A stretch of DNA of 41,100 nucleotides from an uncultured delta proteobacterium (GCA_903906315.1 CAIVJW010000178.1:1-41100); one strand, 5' to 3'; positions 1-8,970 are shown, counted from the first letter of the stretch. Translations and numbers: made by a program. The notes: generated by a model from the sequence alone, not told the origin.

Positions 1-60
1 ACGCGCGCCGACGCCTCCAAGCACGGCGGCGACTTCCGCAAGATCGTCGACGGCGTCAAC
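1..60 (+). repeat. HAMP-unit DNA repeat, copy A
   Basis: This copy matches 274-333 at 57 of 60 bases and is offset by 273 bases (91 codons). It lies inside the MCP gene and reflects a recent duplication, or conversion, of a HAMP-containing module. Confidence 0.85.
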
Positions 61-1293
61 AGGACCCTCGACGCCGTCATCAACCCGCTGAACGTCGCGG
101 CCAAGTACGTCGAGCGCATCTCGAAGGGCGACATTCCCCAGAAGATCACCGACAGCTACAACGGCGATTTCAACGAGATCAAGAACAACCTCAACCAGTG
201 CATCGACGCGGTCAACGCGCTGACCGCCGACGCCAACCTGCTCGCGCAGGCCGCCGTCCAGGGTAAGCTCTCGACCCGCGCCGACGCCTCCAAGCACGGC
301 GGCGACTTCCGCAAGATCGTCGAGGGAGTCAACAAGACGCTCGACAACGTGGTCACTCCGCTCAAGGACATCGGCCGCGTGCTCGAGCGAATGGCGGCGA
401 GCGACCTCACCGCCCGCATCACGAACGACTACTCCGGTGACTTCGACCAGCTCAAGAACGCCGCCAACAAGGCGACCGAGCAGCTGCGCCGGGCCATCGA
501 GCAGATCACCCAGAACACGCTGATGCTCGCCTCGTCCTCGGAGGAGCTCTCCCGCGTCAGCCAGCAGATGTCGAGCAACGCCGAGGAGACAAGCTCGCAG
601 GCGAACGTCGTCTCGGCCGCTTCCGAGCAGGTCAACAGCAACATCCAGACGGTCGCCACCTCGACGGAGGAGATGAGCTCCTCGGTCAAGGAGATCGCCA
701 AGAACGCCACCGAGGCCTCCCGCGTCGCGAGCTCGGCCGTGCGCCTCGCCGAGACGACGAACGAGACCATCTCCAAGCTCGGCGTCTCGAGCGCGGAGAT
801 CGGCCAGGTCATCAAGGTCATCACCTCGATCGCCCAGCAGACGAACCTCCTCGCCCTCAATGCCACGATCGAGGCGGCGCGCGCCGGCGAGGCGGGCAAG
901 GGCTTCGCGGTCGTCGCGAACGAGGTCAAGGAGCTGGCCAAGGAGACCGCGAAGGCGACCGAGGACATCAGCCAGAAGATCGAGGCCATCCAGGGCGACA
1001 CCAAGAGCGCCGTGGACGCCATCGGTCAGATTGGCGCCGTCATCAAGCAGATCAACGACATCCAGTCTTCGATCGCCGGCGCGGTCGAGGAGCAGAGCGC
1101 GACCACCGCGTCGATCGAGCGCAACGTCTCGGAGGCCGCCAAGGCGACCGGCGAGATCGCGCAGAACATCACGGGCGTCGCGCAGGCCGCGGCCAACACC
1201 GCGCAGGGCTCGGGCAACAGCCAGCAGGCGGCCGTCGCCCTGTCGAAGATGTCCGCGGACCTGCAGGCCGTGGTCAGCCAGTTCCGTATCTAG
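1..1293 (+). CDS. Methyl-accepting chemotaxis protein with tandem HAMP units (5' partial)
   Basis: The frame is open from base 1, so the start lies outside the window; 430 residues are visible. The N-terminal half is repeated HAMP-like segments with a 91-residue period (residues 1-91, then again from 92) and no membrane span, as in cytoplasmic poly-HAMP receptors. The C-terminal half is a classic MCP signalling hairpin; the conserved tip ([20 protein letters not shown]) spans roughly residues 290-309. It should send adaptation-controlled signals to a CheA/CheW pair, probably encoded upstream outside the window. CheB and CheR, which would modify its glutamates, lie just downstream. The family is certain from the signalling domain; the stimulus is unknown. 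Confidence 0.95.
   Translation, partial: TRADASKHGGDFRKIVDGVNRTLDAVINPLNVAAKYVERISKGDIPQKITDSYNGDFNEIKNNLNQCIDAVNALTADANLLAQAAVQGKLSTRADASKHGGDFRKIVEGVNKTLDNVVTPLKDIGRVLERMAASDLTARITNDYSGDFDQLKNAANKATEQLRRAIEQITQNTLMLASSSEELSRVSQQMSSNAEETSSQANVVSAASEQVNSNIQTVATSTEEMSSSVKEIAKNATEASRVASSAVRLAETTNETISKLGVSSAEIGQVIKVITSIAQQTNLLALNATIEAARAGEAGKGFAVVANEVKELAKETAKATEDISQKIEAIQGDTKSAVDAIGQIGAVIKQINDIQSSIAGAVEEQSATTASIERNVSEAAKATGEIAQNITGVAQAAANTAQGSGNSQQAAVALSKMSADLQAVVSQFRI
274..333 (+). repeat. HAMP-unit DNA repeat, copy B
   Basis: Second copy of the 60-base near-identical segment at 1-60. Similarity falls quickly after 333, where the protein passes into the last HAMP unit before the signalling hairpin. 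Confidence 0.85.
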
Positions 1294-1317
1294 CCCGCAA
1301 CTCGACCGGAGACCCCA

Positions 1318-1698
1318 ATGAGAGCCCTCGTCATCGACGATTCCAAGGCCATGAGGATCATCCTCAGAGGCGTGCTCAAGCAGGTAGGGTTCACTGAGGT
1401 CCTCGAGGCCGAGAACGGGCGACTGGGGCTGGAGCTCCTCCGGGCCAACCCGTCGGTGGATTGCGTGCTCGTCGACTGGTACATGCCGGAGATGGACGGG
1501 CGGACCTTCATCCGCACCGTCCGAGCCGACCCGGCGTTCGACGCGCTCCCCGTGGTGATGGTCACGAGCGAGTCGGACGCCGGGAACATGGCGAGCGCCT
1601 TGCTCGCCGGAGCCAGCGAGTACGTCATCAAGCCCTTCACGAAGGACGCTATCGTGGAGAAGCTACAAATCCTCGGGCTCGCCGGCACCTGCGCCTGA
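1318..1698 (+). CDS. CheY-like single-domain response regulator
   Basis: This 126-residue protein is a stand-alone receiver domain. Visible landmarks are the acidic pocket (IDDSKAMR, D7/D8), the phosphoacceptor D53 in LVDWYMPEMDG, the switch T83 in MVTSES and K105 in VIKPF. No output domain follows, so it should act through protein contact like CheY. It starts 24 bases after the MCP stop with GGAGA upstream, and cheB follows after 11 bases, so it belongs to the chemotaxis operon. It and the second receiver at 4125 share the unusual DW-x-MPEM and VTSES signatures and are probably paralogues. Confidence 0.93.
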   Translation: MRALVIDDSKAMRIILRGVLKQVGFTEVLEAENGRLGLELLRANPSVDCVLVDWYMPEMDGRTFIRTVRADPAFDALPVVMVTSESDAGNMASALLAGASEYVIKPFTKDAIVEKLQILGLAGTCA

Positions 1699-1709
1699 GG
1701 GAGGAAGTC

Positions 1710-2786
1710 ATGCCTCGTACGCGCGTCCTGGTCGTCGACGACTCCGCATTCTTCCGCAAGGTCGTGAGCGATGGCCTCGGGGCGGACCCCGCCATCGAGG
1801 TCGTCGGCACGGCCTCCAACGGCAGACTCGCGCTGTCGCGCATCCCGCAGGTGAACCCCGACGTCGTCGTGCTGGACGTCGAGATGCCGGAGATGGACGG
1901 CTTGCAGACCCTCGGGGCGATCCGCCGCATCTACCCGAAGCTGCCAGTCGTCATGTTCAGCTCGCTCACCGAGCGGGGCGCGCAGACCACGGTCGACGCG
2001 CTCCTGCTCGGCGCGAACGACTACGTGACGAAGCCCACGGCGGCGGACGCGAAGGAGCGCATCAAGGAGCTCCTCCGCAAGGTGAAGGCCGTCGCCGGCG
2101 TGACGAGCGGGGCGTCCACGCGCCCCGGCGCCGTCGACGCCAAGGGGCTCGGCGTCTATCCGCCCTACGGAGCGGTCACGCGCCCGGACGTGCTGCTGAT
2201 CGGATCCTCCACCGGGGGGCCCAACGCGCTCGCGGCGGTGTTCGCCGCGCTGCCCGCCGACTTGCCGGTGCCCATCCTGATCGTGCAGCACATGCCCCCG
2301 ATGTTCACCAAATGCCTGGCGGAGCGGCTCTCGAGCAGCTCCGCGGTCCCCACCGCCGAGGCGACCGACGGCCTCGTCATCGAGCCCGGCCACGCGTACA
2401 TCGCGCCCGGCGACTTCCACATGCGCCCCGTGCGCGCCGGCACGAAGGTCCACCTCGCGCTCGACAAGGAGCCCCCCGAGAACTCGTGCCGGCCTGCGGT
2501 CGACGTGATGTTCCGAGCGGCCTCGGAGCTGTGGGGCCGGGGCATCCTCGCCGTCGTCCTCACGGGCATGGGCCAGGACGGCTATCGCGGCGCGCAGGTC
2601 ATCCGCGAGCGAGGCGGGCGCATCTGGGTCCAGGACGAAGCGACCTCGATCGTGTGGGGAATGCCCGGCTTCATTGCCCGAGCCGGCATCGCCGAGCGGA
2701 TCCTGCCGCTCACTCAGATCGGTCACGAGCTCACCCGACGTGCACGCCAACACGCGCAGCCTGGTCACGAAGTGAGGAGTTCATGA
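1710..2786 (+). CDS. cheB: Protein-glutamate methylesterase/deamidase CheB
   Basis: This 358-residue CheB removes methyl groups from receptor glutamates during chemotactic adaptation. The N-terminal receiver has phosphoacceptor D56 (VVLDVEMPEMDG). The C-terminal esterase carries the triad S167 (IGSSTGGPNAL), H194 (IVQHMPP) and D290 (TGMGQDG). The start is set by GGAGGA just before ATG 1710; the frame is open further upstream, but that stretch overlaps the preceding cheY. Its stop overlaps the cheR start (ATGA), implying translational coupling of the two opposing enzymes. Length and domain order are standard. Confidence 0.97.
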   Translation: MPRTRVLVVDDSAFFRKVVSDGLGADPAIEVVGTASNGRLALSRIPQVNPDVVVLDVEMPEMDGLQTLGAIRRIYPKLPVVMFSSLTERGAQTTVDALLLGANDYVTKPTAADAKERIKELLRKVKAVAGVTSGASTRPGAVDAKGLGVYPPYGAVTRPDVLLIGSSTGGPNALAAVFAALPADLPVPILIVQHMPPMFTKCLAERLSSSSAVPTAEATDGLVIEPGHAYIAPGDFHMRPVRAGTKVHLALDKEPPENSCRPAVDVMFRAASELWGRGILAVVLTGMGQDGYRGAQVIRERGGRIWVQDEATSIVWGMPGFIARAGIAERILPLTQIGHELTRRARQHAQPGHEVRSS

Positions 2787-3622
2787 GCGCGCCCGCCATA
2801 ACCCCGGACGACTTCGAGTTCATGAAGTCGCTGCTCCACCGACACGCGGCCCTCGTGCTCGAGCCCGGCAAGGAGTACCTCGTCGAGGCGCGGCTCCTGC
2901 CCCTCGCGCGGCGCGCCGCCTGCGCGAGCGTGCACGACTACATCACCCTCCTGCGCGCGACCTCGGCCAGCTACGACGTCCGCCAGGCCGTCGTGGAGGC
3001 CATGACCATCCACGAGACGAGCTTCTTCCGGGACTGGAAGCCCTTCGAGACGTTGAAGGCCTCGGTGCTGCCGAAGCTCATCGCCGCGCGAACGACCACG
3101 AGGGAGCTCACCATCTGGAGCGCGGCGTGCTCGACCGGGCAGGAGCCCTACAGCCTCGCCATGATGGTCCGCGACAGCTTCCCCGAGCTCCTGGGATGGA
3201 AGCTGAAGATCCTCGCGAGCGACGTGTCGAACGACATCCTCGCGAAGGCCCGCGAGGGCAAGTTCTCTCAGCTCGAGATCAACCGCGGCCTGCCCGCGCA
3301 CCTGCTCATCAAGCACTTCGAGCGCAAGGGCGTCGACTGGGTGATCAAGGAGGACATCCGCAAGCTAATCGAGTGGAAGCAGATCAACCTGTCGGCCGGC
3401 TGGCCGCTCTTGCCGAGCGCGGACCTCGTGCTGCTCCGCAACGTGCTCATCTACTTCAGCAACGACACGCGGAAGGATATCCTCGGACGCGTGCACCGGA
3501 TGCTCAAGCCGGACGGCTACCTGCTCATGGGCACCGGCGAGTCCACGATGAACCTGCCGAATGCTTACGAACGGCTCCAGTTGAACGGCGCGTGCTGTTA
3601 TCAGCCAACCAAGCGCGGCTGA
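2783..3622 (+). CDS. cheR: Chemotaxis protein methyltransferase CheR
   Basis: A 279-residue SAM-dependent methyltransferase that methylates receptor glutamates, opposing CheB. The N-terminal helical region is followed by TIHETSFFRD, the SAM-binding loop WSAACSTGQEPYSLAM and the LLRNVLIYFS motif typical of CheR. The start is preceded by GAGGAG and overlaps the cheB stop by four bases. There is no TPR extension, so it is a minimal CheR. Confidence 0.97.
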   Translation: MSAPAITPDDFEFMKSLLHRHAALVLEPGKEYLVEARLLPLARRAACASVHDYITLLRATSASYDVRQAVVEAMTIHETSFFRDWKPFETLKASVLPKLIAARTTTRELTIWSAACSTGQEPYSLAMMVRDSFPELLGWKLKILASDVSNDILAKAREGKFSQLEINRGLPAHLLIKHFERKGVDWVIKEDIRKLIEWKQINLSAGWPLLPSADLVLLRNVLIYFSNDTRKDILGRVHRMLKPDGYLLMGTGESTMNLPNAYERLQLNGACCYQPTKRG

Positions 3623-3630
3623 GGGGAACC

Positions 3631-4086
3631 ATGCAATTCGAAGATGACCAAATCGACTCCATCATGCAGGCCATCTGGACCAGCGTGCTCGGCATCGAGC
3701 TCGCCGAGGAAGCCGCGCCCGTCCACGAGGACGCGCTCGACAGCATCTTCATGACGAGCTGCGTGCACATCGCAGGCCCGTGGTCGGGTGCCTTCACCGT
3801 GGCGTGCCCCCAGGTCCTCGCGCGCAAGTGCGCCGCGCTGATGTTCGGCATGGAGGTGGACGCCGTCTCGGACGACGAGACGAACGACGCGCTCGGCGAG
3901 ATCGCCAACATCGCGGGTGGGAATTTCAAGGCGTTGCTGCCGAGCGGCTGCCTGCTCTCGCTCCCGACCGTGGTGCAGGGGATCAAGCACCGGTTCGTCG
4001 TGCCGAGCAGCCACGTGGCCAGCCAGCGCATGTACCGGAGCGAGGGAGACCTGCTCGTGGTCAAGGTGCTCGAGCGCAAGGACTAG
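3631..4086 (+). CDS. cheX: CheX-type chemotaxis phosphatase
   Basis: A 151-residue protein of the CheC/CheX/FliY group, which dephosphorylates CheY-P. The catalytic signature is visible as D86-x3-E90-x2-N93 in DALGEIANIAGG, with one such motif, as in CheX. The start has a GAGGGG ribosome site 8 bases after the cheR stop. It sits between receptor-modification enzymes and a CheY, as expected for a signal-termination phosphatase in a system that lacks CheZ. CheX assignment from sequence is good; activity is inferred. Confidence 0.88.
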   Translation: MQFEDDQIDSIMQAIWTSVLGIELAEEAAPVHEDALDSIFMTSCVHIAGPWSGAFTVACPQVLARKCAALMFGMEVDAVSDDETNDALGEIANIAGGNFKALLPSGCLLSLPTVVQGIKHRFVVPSSHVASQRMYRSEGDLLVVKVLERKD

Positions 4087-4124
4087 CGTTTGCGCCGCGG
4101 CGGGATGGGAGAGAGGATCCGAGC

Positions 4125-4490
4125 ATGAAGATCATGATCGTCGACGACAGCAAGGCCATGCGCATGATCATCGTGCGCACGCTTCGACAGGCCGGCTACG
4201 GGGACCACACGCTGGTCGAGGCCGCGAGCGGCCCCGAGGCGATCGGGAAGCTCAGCAAGGGCGAGGACCCGGACGTCATCCTGTGCGACTGGAACATGCC
4301 GGAAATGACCGGCCTCGACCTGCTCAAGCGGGTCAAGGTCGAGTGGCCGAAGACCAAGCTCGGCTTCGTCACCTCCGAGTCTTCGGACAAGTTCCGGTCG
4401 GCGGCGGCCCAGGAAGGCGCAGCTTTCTTCCTCTGCAAGCCGTTTACGCCCGAGGGCTTGAAGGCTGCCCTGTCCCCTGTGCTAGGGTAG
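4125..4490 (+). CDS. cheY: CheY-like single-domain response regulator (second copy)
   Basis: A 121-residue receiver with VDDSKAMR (D7/D8), phosphoacceptor D55 in LCDWNMPEMTG, T83 in FVTSES and K105 in LCKPF. The start follows GAGAGGA. It lies directly between the CheX phosphatase and a second GEIxN protein, so it is the likely substrate of one or both. It resembles the receiver at 1318 closely enough to suggest duplication; which of the two is the motor or output CheY cannot be told from sequence. Confidence 0.92.
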   Translation: MKIMIVDDSKAMRMIIVRTLRQAGYGDHTLVEAASGPEAIGKLSKGEDPDVILCDWNMPEMTGLDLLKRVKVEWPKTKLGFVTSESSDKFRSAAAQEGAAFFLCKPFTPEGLKAALSPVLG

Positions 4491-4517
4491 GTTCCACAAG
4501 CAGGAGCAACCTCTGGA

Positions 4518-5003
4518 ATGGCCCCGCCGCGAGCGAATACTCCCACCCCTGACGCGATCGCCGTGCTGCTGAGCGGCCTCATCGGTCGCAAGCTCACCAC
4601 CAAGCCCGGGAAGCCCTGGATCCCGAGCACGAGCGCGCCCTCGGCGATCGGGGTGTTCAAGCACGACGCCGGCGACATCGCGGCGGTCGTCGTGTTCGAC
4701 GTCGCCTTCGCCGCGCATGCGTCGGCATCGCTGGTGCTCATCCCGCCGGGCGTCGCGAACGAGAGCGCCCGCGCCGGAAAGCTGAGCGAATCCCTGCTCG
4801 AGAACGTGGGCGAGATCTTCAACGTCTGCGCCCAGCTCTTCGTGTCGAACGACGCGCCCCACGTGACGCTCAAGAGCGTCGTCGTGTGCCCGCCGCCCGT
4901 CCCCAAGGACCTCGTGCCGCTCTTCGCCAAGCCCGGCGCTCGCGTCGATTTCGAGGCAGCGATCCCGGGCTACGGCGGCGGGCGCATCGCGGTCCTCGTC
5001 TGA
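4518..5003 (+). CDS. Divergent CheX/CheC-like protein
   Basis: This 161-residue protein is not an obvious member of a named family. Residues 95-102 read ENVGEIFN, placing E99 and N102 in the same E-x2-N arrangement as the CheX catalytic motif of the upstream gene (GEIAN), at the end of a similar helix. A beta-rich segment follows (HVTLKSVVV). I infer a CheX-like fold, possibly a second CheY phosphatase or a CheY-binding protein. It lies 27 bases after cheY with AGGAG upstream of the start, and is probably the last chemotaxis gene of the operon. Confidence 0.65.
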   Translation: MAPPRANTPTPDAIAVLLSGLIGRKLTTKPGKPWIPSTSAPSAIGVFKHDAGDIAAVVVFDVAFAAHASASLVLIPPGVANESARAGKLSESLLENVGEIFNVCAQLFVSNDAPHVTLKSVVVCPPPVPKDLVPLFAKPGARVDFEAAIPGYGGGRIAVLV

Positions 5004-5025
5004 CCGCTCGCGCGCCGAGCGTCGA

Positions 5026-6057
5026 GTGGCTCACGAAGCGAAGGCGACGGTCGCGCCCCTGCCCCCCGGCGGGTTCGGTCACGTCCTCGCGCAGCCGACG
5101 GCACTCGACACGCTGACGCGGGCGCTCGTCGGTGGGCGCGTGCATCACGCCTACCGCTTCGAGGGGCCCGACGGCGTCGGCAAGGAGCTCGCGGCGTTCG
5201 CGCTCGCACGGGCGCTCGTTTGCGTGGGAGGCGACCCGCTCGGGTGCGGGCGTTGCGCCGCGTGCACCCGCGCGCTGACCCTCGCGCGCGTGCGGCCCGA
5301 GACGCCCGCACACCCCGACGTGATGATCGTCGAGCGCGGCCTCTACCCGCCGGAGACCATCGGCCGAAGCCGCGAGGAGCTCGCCGAGATCTCCGTCGAC
5401 CAGGTGCGCAAGATCGTGCTCGCGCACGCGAGCTTCGCGCCCCACGAAAACCGCGCAAAGGTGTTCCTCGTACGCGCCGCCGACGAGCTCTCGACGAGCG
5501 CGGCCAACGCCCTGCTGAAGACGCTCGAGGAGCCGCGGCAAGGCACCCACTTCGTCCTGCTCACGTCACGCCCCGACCGGCTGATCGACACCATCCGATC
5601 GCGCACGCTCCCCGTCCGATTCGGGCCGCTCCCCGACGACGTCGTGCGGGGCATCCTGCGAGCCCACGGCATCCCGCCCGAGCGGCACGATCTCGCGATC
5701 GAGCTCGCAGCCGGGAGCGCGAGCGGCGCGATCGAGCTCTGCGACGCGGAGCGATCGACGGCGCGCGACGAGTTCGTCGCGCGGGTCCGCGCCGCCGTGG
5801 GGGCTCACGATCTGGGGCCGGCCGTCGCGATGGCCGAGGCGCGCGATCGCGACAAGGGGGAGCTCCGCAGCGATCTCCGGGCGCTGGCGGCGGCGCTCGC
5901 GCGCGAAGCGAGGGGCGCGGTGGCCCGGGCGCCAGCCGCCGCACTGCAAGCCGCGACCCGCTACCAGGCGGCGCTCCGCGCGCTCGCCGACCTCGAACGC
6001 CACGCCTCGCCCCACCTCCTCCTCATCGCGATGGTCGCGCGGATGCGCGAAGCGTAG
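5026..6057 (+). CDS. holB: DNA polymerase III delta' subunit
   Basis: This 343-residue clamp-loader ATPase-fold subunit starts at GTG 5026, 22 bases after the previous gene. The N-terminal AAA+ domain has GPDGVGKE (residues 47-54), a Walker A-like loop in which the usual Ser/Thr is Glu, consistent with the non-hydrolysing delta' subunit. A zinc site follows (C66, C74, C77, C80), then LLKTLEEP and the sensor region TIRSRTLPVRF. SRT replaces the SRC motif of gamma/tau-type subunits. It is the housekeeping tail of the chemotaxis transcription unit. It could be mistaken for dnaX, but the length and degenerate P-loop favour delta'. Confidence 0.9.
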   Translation: MAHEAKATVAPLPPGGFGHVLAQPTALDTLTRALVGGRVHHAYRFEGPDGVGKELAAFALARALVCVGGDPLGCGRCAACTRALTLARVRPETPAHPDVMIVERGLYPPETIGRSREELAEISVDQVRKIVLAHASFAPHENRAKVFLVRAADELSTSAANALLKTLEEPRQGTHFVLLTSRPDRLIDTIRSRTLPVRFGPLPDDVVRGILRAHGIPPERHDLAIELAAGSASGAIELCDAERSTARDEFVARVRAAVGAHDLGPAVAMAEARDRDKGELRSDLRALAAALAREARGAVARAPAAALQAATRYQAALRALADLERHASPHLLLIAMVARMREA

Positions 6058-6075
6058 TCCGACGCGGCCCGCCGG

Positions 6076-6696
6076 CTAACCGCTGCCGCCCGCGCCGAGC
6101 CGGTCGTACTCGCCCTCGTCGCGACGTTGCCCCACCCAGGCGTGGGCGACGCCGCCGGCCACGATCACGACGGCGACGTCGCGGCCGCCCCCTTCGTACG
6201 TCGCGAAGAGCGCGCCCTCCGCGACCGAAGGCGCGCCCTGGCCCAGGCGATCGACCTCGACCGGGAGCCGACGGCGACGGCGGAGGGCGAGGCCGCGCAG
6301 CTCGATCGTCGCCGGCGGGTCAGGCGGCGCCTCGAGGTCGACGGGCACGAGCCACCACACGGCCCGTTCCGGGGGCGCGAAGACCGCGACCGCCTGGACC
6401 GTTGCGCCTTCGGGCGCGGTGAGCACGGCGGCGACGACGCGGCCGCCCTCGCGCAGCACCAGGCCGCCCGCGAGCCAGCGCTCCTCGCCGCCGACCGAAA
6501 CGACGTCACCGAGGGCGATCGGCAGCCCGACGAAGGGGTCCTCGACCGGACCAACGGCCCGAAGCTCGGTGGGACCCGAGCCCTCGACGCCGGGGCGTGA
6601 CGCGCGGCGCGACCCCGCCGCGGCCGCGCGCGTCGCGACGACGAAGCCGGCAGAGGCGGCCAACGCCGCGACGACGCAGGCCGCGAGCAGGCTCAC
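6076..6696 (-). CDS. Membrane-anchored hypothetical protein, thiE partner
   Basis: A 206-residue protein whose GTG start overlaps the thiE stop (GTGA), so it is translationally coupled. It has one N-terminal hydrophobic segment (residues 2-24) and then a mostly beta-strand soluble part with W/G-rich stretches (GGEERWLAGG, VWWLVPVD) and a C-terminal EYDRLG. The pattern is reminiscent of DUF4178-like domains, but I cannot confirm this. No catalytic motif is visible. It converges on holB with an 18-base gap. Confidence 0.75.
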   Translation of the reverse strand: MSLLAACVVAALAASAGFVVATRAAAAGSRRASRPGVEGSGPTELRAVGPVEDPFVGLPIALGDVVSVGGEERWLAGGLVLREGGRVVAAVLTAPEGATVQAVAVFAPPERAVWWLVPVDLEAPPDPPATIELRGLALRRRRRLPVEVDRLGQGAPSVAEGALFATYEGGGRDVAVVIVAGGVAHAWVGQRRDEGEYDRLGAGGSG

Positions 6697-7385
6697 GCGG
6701 TCCCTCCGAGGATCGCCGCGTGCATCGCCCGAGCCCTGTCGCGCACCTCGACGAGCGCCGCGGGGCCCGCCCCGCGCGGCAAGAGCGCCCCGATCACCGC
6801 AACCGCGGAGCAGAGCTCGCCCACCGCACCGGCGAGCTCGAGGCTCACGCCCCCGATCGCGACCAGCGGCACGCCGGGCCGGTGCCTCGCGAGCCAGTCG
6901 CAGCGCGCGCGCAGGGCCGCGAGCCCGACCGCGGGGTCCGCGCGATCCTTGTTCTCGGTCGGGAACACCGGGCCTACGGCCACGTAGTCGGGAACGCCCT
7001 CGGGCCCCTCGTCCTCGCCATCGAACGCGCGCGCGAGGTGGATCTCGTCGTGCGTCGAGAGCCCGACCTGGAGCGAGACGCCGCTCGCCCGCGCGAGCTC
7101 TCGCACGAGCGCTACGGGCACGTCGTCCTGCCCGACGTGCACGCCGTCGCAGCGCGCGAGGACCGCAAGGTCGGGCCGGTCGTTGGCGAAGAGCGGGACG
7201 TTCGCCCGCGTCGCGAGCGGGCGCAGCTCGCGTAGCAGAGCGAGCGTGCGGCGCGCGCTGCTCGACTTGTCGCGGAGCTGGATGGCAGCGGGACGCGCGT
7301 CGAGCACGGCCTCGGCGAAGGCGGCGACGCCGAGCCCGCAACGTGCGAGCGCGTCGACGTCGACGATGGCATAAAGGCCGCGCAT
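6693..7385 (-). CDS. thiE: Thiamine-phosphate synthase
   Basis: A 230-residue TIM-barrel enzyme that joins HMP-pyrophosphate and thiazole phosphate to give thiamine phosphate. Visible family motifs are QLRDKS (diphosphate/Mg), ANDRPDLA, GVHVGQDDVP, GLSTH and the phosphate loop AVGPVFPTENK. The start MRGLYAIVD is chosen because the barrel begins there; the frame stays open 26 codons further upstream, but that stretch is unlike the family. No other thiamine gene and no obvious TPP riboswitch lies nearby. Confidence 0.92.
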   Translation of the reverse strand: MRGLYAIVDVDALARCGLGVAAFAEAVLDARPAAIQLRDKSSSARRTLALLRELRPLATRANVPLFANDRPDLAVLARCDGVHVGQDDVPVALVRELARASGVSLQVGLSTHDEIHLARAFDGEDEGPEGVPDYVAVGPVFPTENKDRADPAVGLAALRARCDWLARHRPGVPLVAIGGVSLELAGAVGELCSAVAVIGALLPRGAGPAALVEVRDRARAMHAAILGGTA

Positions 7386-7461
7386 GCGGCCCTGGGAAGG
7401 TTCTACGGTTGACTTCATCGGGCAGAAAGCGGAAGCGTTGACGGCCTCGTCCCCCACGTCC

Positions 7462-8811
7462 ATGAGTGTGCGACCTTCTCCTCACGGCCTGCAAGCCCGG
7501 CCGACCGCGCCCCACGCGCGGCCCCTCCACCGTATCGGCTGGTGCGCCGCGGGCGTGGCGATCTCGCTCGGAGCGATCGGCGTGCCCACGGCGGCGCGGG
7601 CCGAGCCTCCCGCGGGCAAGGGGGACGCCGCGGCGCAGGCGCTCCCGCCGGCCCCGGTGCGCACCTGGCTCGTCACGCCCACGCGCAACGGCCCGTGGAC
7701 GATCCGCGTCGACAACACGGGCGACCACCCGGTCCGCATCCCCGCCGACGTCCGCCTCCTCCGGCTCGAGCTGGTCGCGTCGGACGGTCGACGCGCCAAG
7801 CGCACGGTCCGCTGCGACCTCGGCGAGCTGCGCCCGGACGCCTTCCCCGATCGACGCGCCCTGTACCTCGCCCCCTCGCAGTCCTGGGTCGAGACCTTCG
7901 ACCCGCGCCTGATCTGCTTCGGCAAGGACGCCGAGCTCCTCGCGGGCTCGGTCCTCGTCCGGGCGCGCTTCGGCTGGGACCCGCCACCGAAGCGGTCGAA
8001 GGCGCGGCCCGAGGCCCCGTTCGCGGCCGACGGCGTGGATGATCCGGCCTTCTTCGGCCCCTTGCGCGAGCTCGGGATCCCGAGCGTGATGCTGAGCTAC
8101 GACGAGGCGCCGCAAGCCCCCACCGGCCTGCTCGACCCGCCCGCGCCCCCGCAGCCCCCCGCTTCGCCCGCGCCCAGTGCGGCCCCCGCTTCGCCCGCGC
8201 CCGCCCCCCCCGTGGACGCTGGCGCCGTCGTGATCCTGCGGCCCGCCGGGGCCCCGGTCGCCGCTCCGGCCGCTCCGGCGGCCGTCGAGCCGCCCCCCCC
8301 GCCCATCGTGGACGCCAACGCGCCGCGGATCGAGCTCACCCAGGGCGCCATGTCCGACGCCCGCGGCGCCGGTCAGGTGACGGTCACCGTGACCGCGACG
8401 AACGTCGGCAAGTGGCCGCTCATCGCGCCATTCCACGCGCGCATGCTCGAATTCCGGGTGCTCGCCCCCGATGGCCGACGCACGCGCTGCGACGCCGCCG
8501 CGCCGACGCGCGCGATCGCCCGCGACCTGTACCGGACGATGAAGCCGGGAGCCTCGATGACATTCCCCGTGCGGCTCCTCGAGGTCTGCCCGGTCGGCAC
8601 GTTCGGCCGGCCCGGCCTCTACAGCGCGCACGCGACGCTGCGCGCGCGCGAGCCGGGGACCGAGGTCGGGCTCGAGGCCTACACGGGAATCATCCCGGCG
8701 ATCGCTCCGACGCTCGTCCGCGTCCAGAGCGGCCCGAGCCCGTTCTACACCGTGCCCCCCGCCGCGGTCGCCACCCCCGTCGACCCCTCCGCGGCCATCT
8801 CCGCCGAGTAG
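7462..8811 (+). CDS. Secreted Pro/Ala-rich protein of unknown function
   Basis: 449 residues from ATG 7462. An N-terminal stretch with a hydrophobic core ends in PTAARA, giving a probable Sec signal peptide of about 49 residues. Two beta-rich domains are separated by a Pro/Ala linker (about residues 215-280). The first has WTIRVDNTGDHPVRI and the second VTVTATNVGKWPLI, both resembling Ig-like segments for unmodified-amino-acid (non-enzymatic) folds. Both domains carry conserved Cys (TVRCDLGE, RTRCDAA). No catalytic motif is seen. An internal duplication is likely. It is divergent from thiE. Confidence 0.78.
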   Translation: MSVRPSPHGLQARPTAPHARPLHRIGWCAAGVAISLGAIGVPTAARAEPPAGKGDAAAQALPPAPVRTWLVTPTRNGPWTIRVDNTGDHPVRIPADVRLLRLELVASDGRRAKRTVRCDLGELRPDAFPDRRALYLAPSQSWVETFDPRLICFGKDAELLAGSVLVRARFGWDPPPKRSKARPEAPFAADGVDDPAFFGPLRELGIPSVMLSYDEAPQAPTGLLDPPAPPQPPASPAPSAAPASPAPAPPVDAGAVVILRPAGAPVAAPAAPAAVEPPPPPIVDANAPRIELTQGAMSDARGAGQVTVTVTATNVGKWPLIAPFHARMLEFRVLAPDGRRTRCDAAAPTRAIARDLYRTMKPGASMTFPVRLLEVCPVGTFGRPGLYSAHATLRAREPGTEVGLEAYTGIIPAIAPTLVRVQSGPSPFYTVPPAAVATPVDPSAAISAE

Positions 8812-8842
8812 CCCGCGGACGGGATCAGCCCGCTGCCTGGGC

Positions 8843-8869
8843 CTCGCGAGCCTCGCGGCGGCTCGCGAG
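8843..8869 (+). terminator. GC-rich hairpin after the secreted-protein gene
   Basis: A perfect 10-bp stem (8843-8852 with 8860-8869; left arm CTCGCGAGCC) with a 7-base loop lies 31 bases after the stop codon at 8811. There is no T-tract, so it is a weak or Rho-assisted terminator or 3'-end stabiliser by inference. Confidence 0.45.
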
Positions 8870-8970
8870 CGCCGGGCTGCCTCGCGTCCTCTCCGGTGCA
8901 TCGCCATCGCCATCGCACTCGTGCTCGGGCGAATTGCGTACGCGCAACGACGCCCATCGAAGCACCACCC

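Noticed and set aside
6697-8913. Long minus-strand frame across thiE and the secreted-protein gene
   Set aside because: Arg/Gly-rich shadow. Only the part from GTG 6696 downstream, with a membrane helix and coupling to thiE, looks coding.
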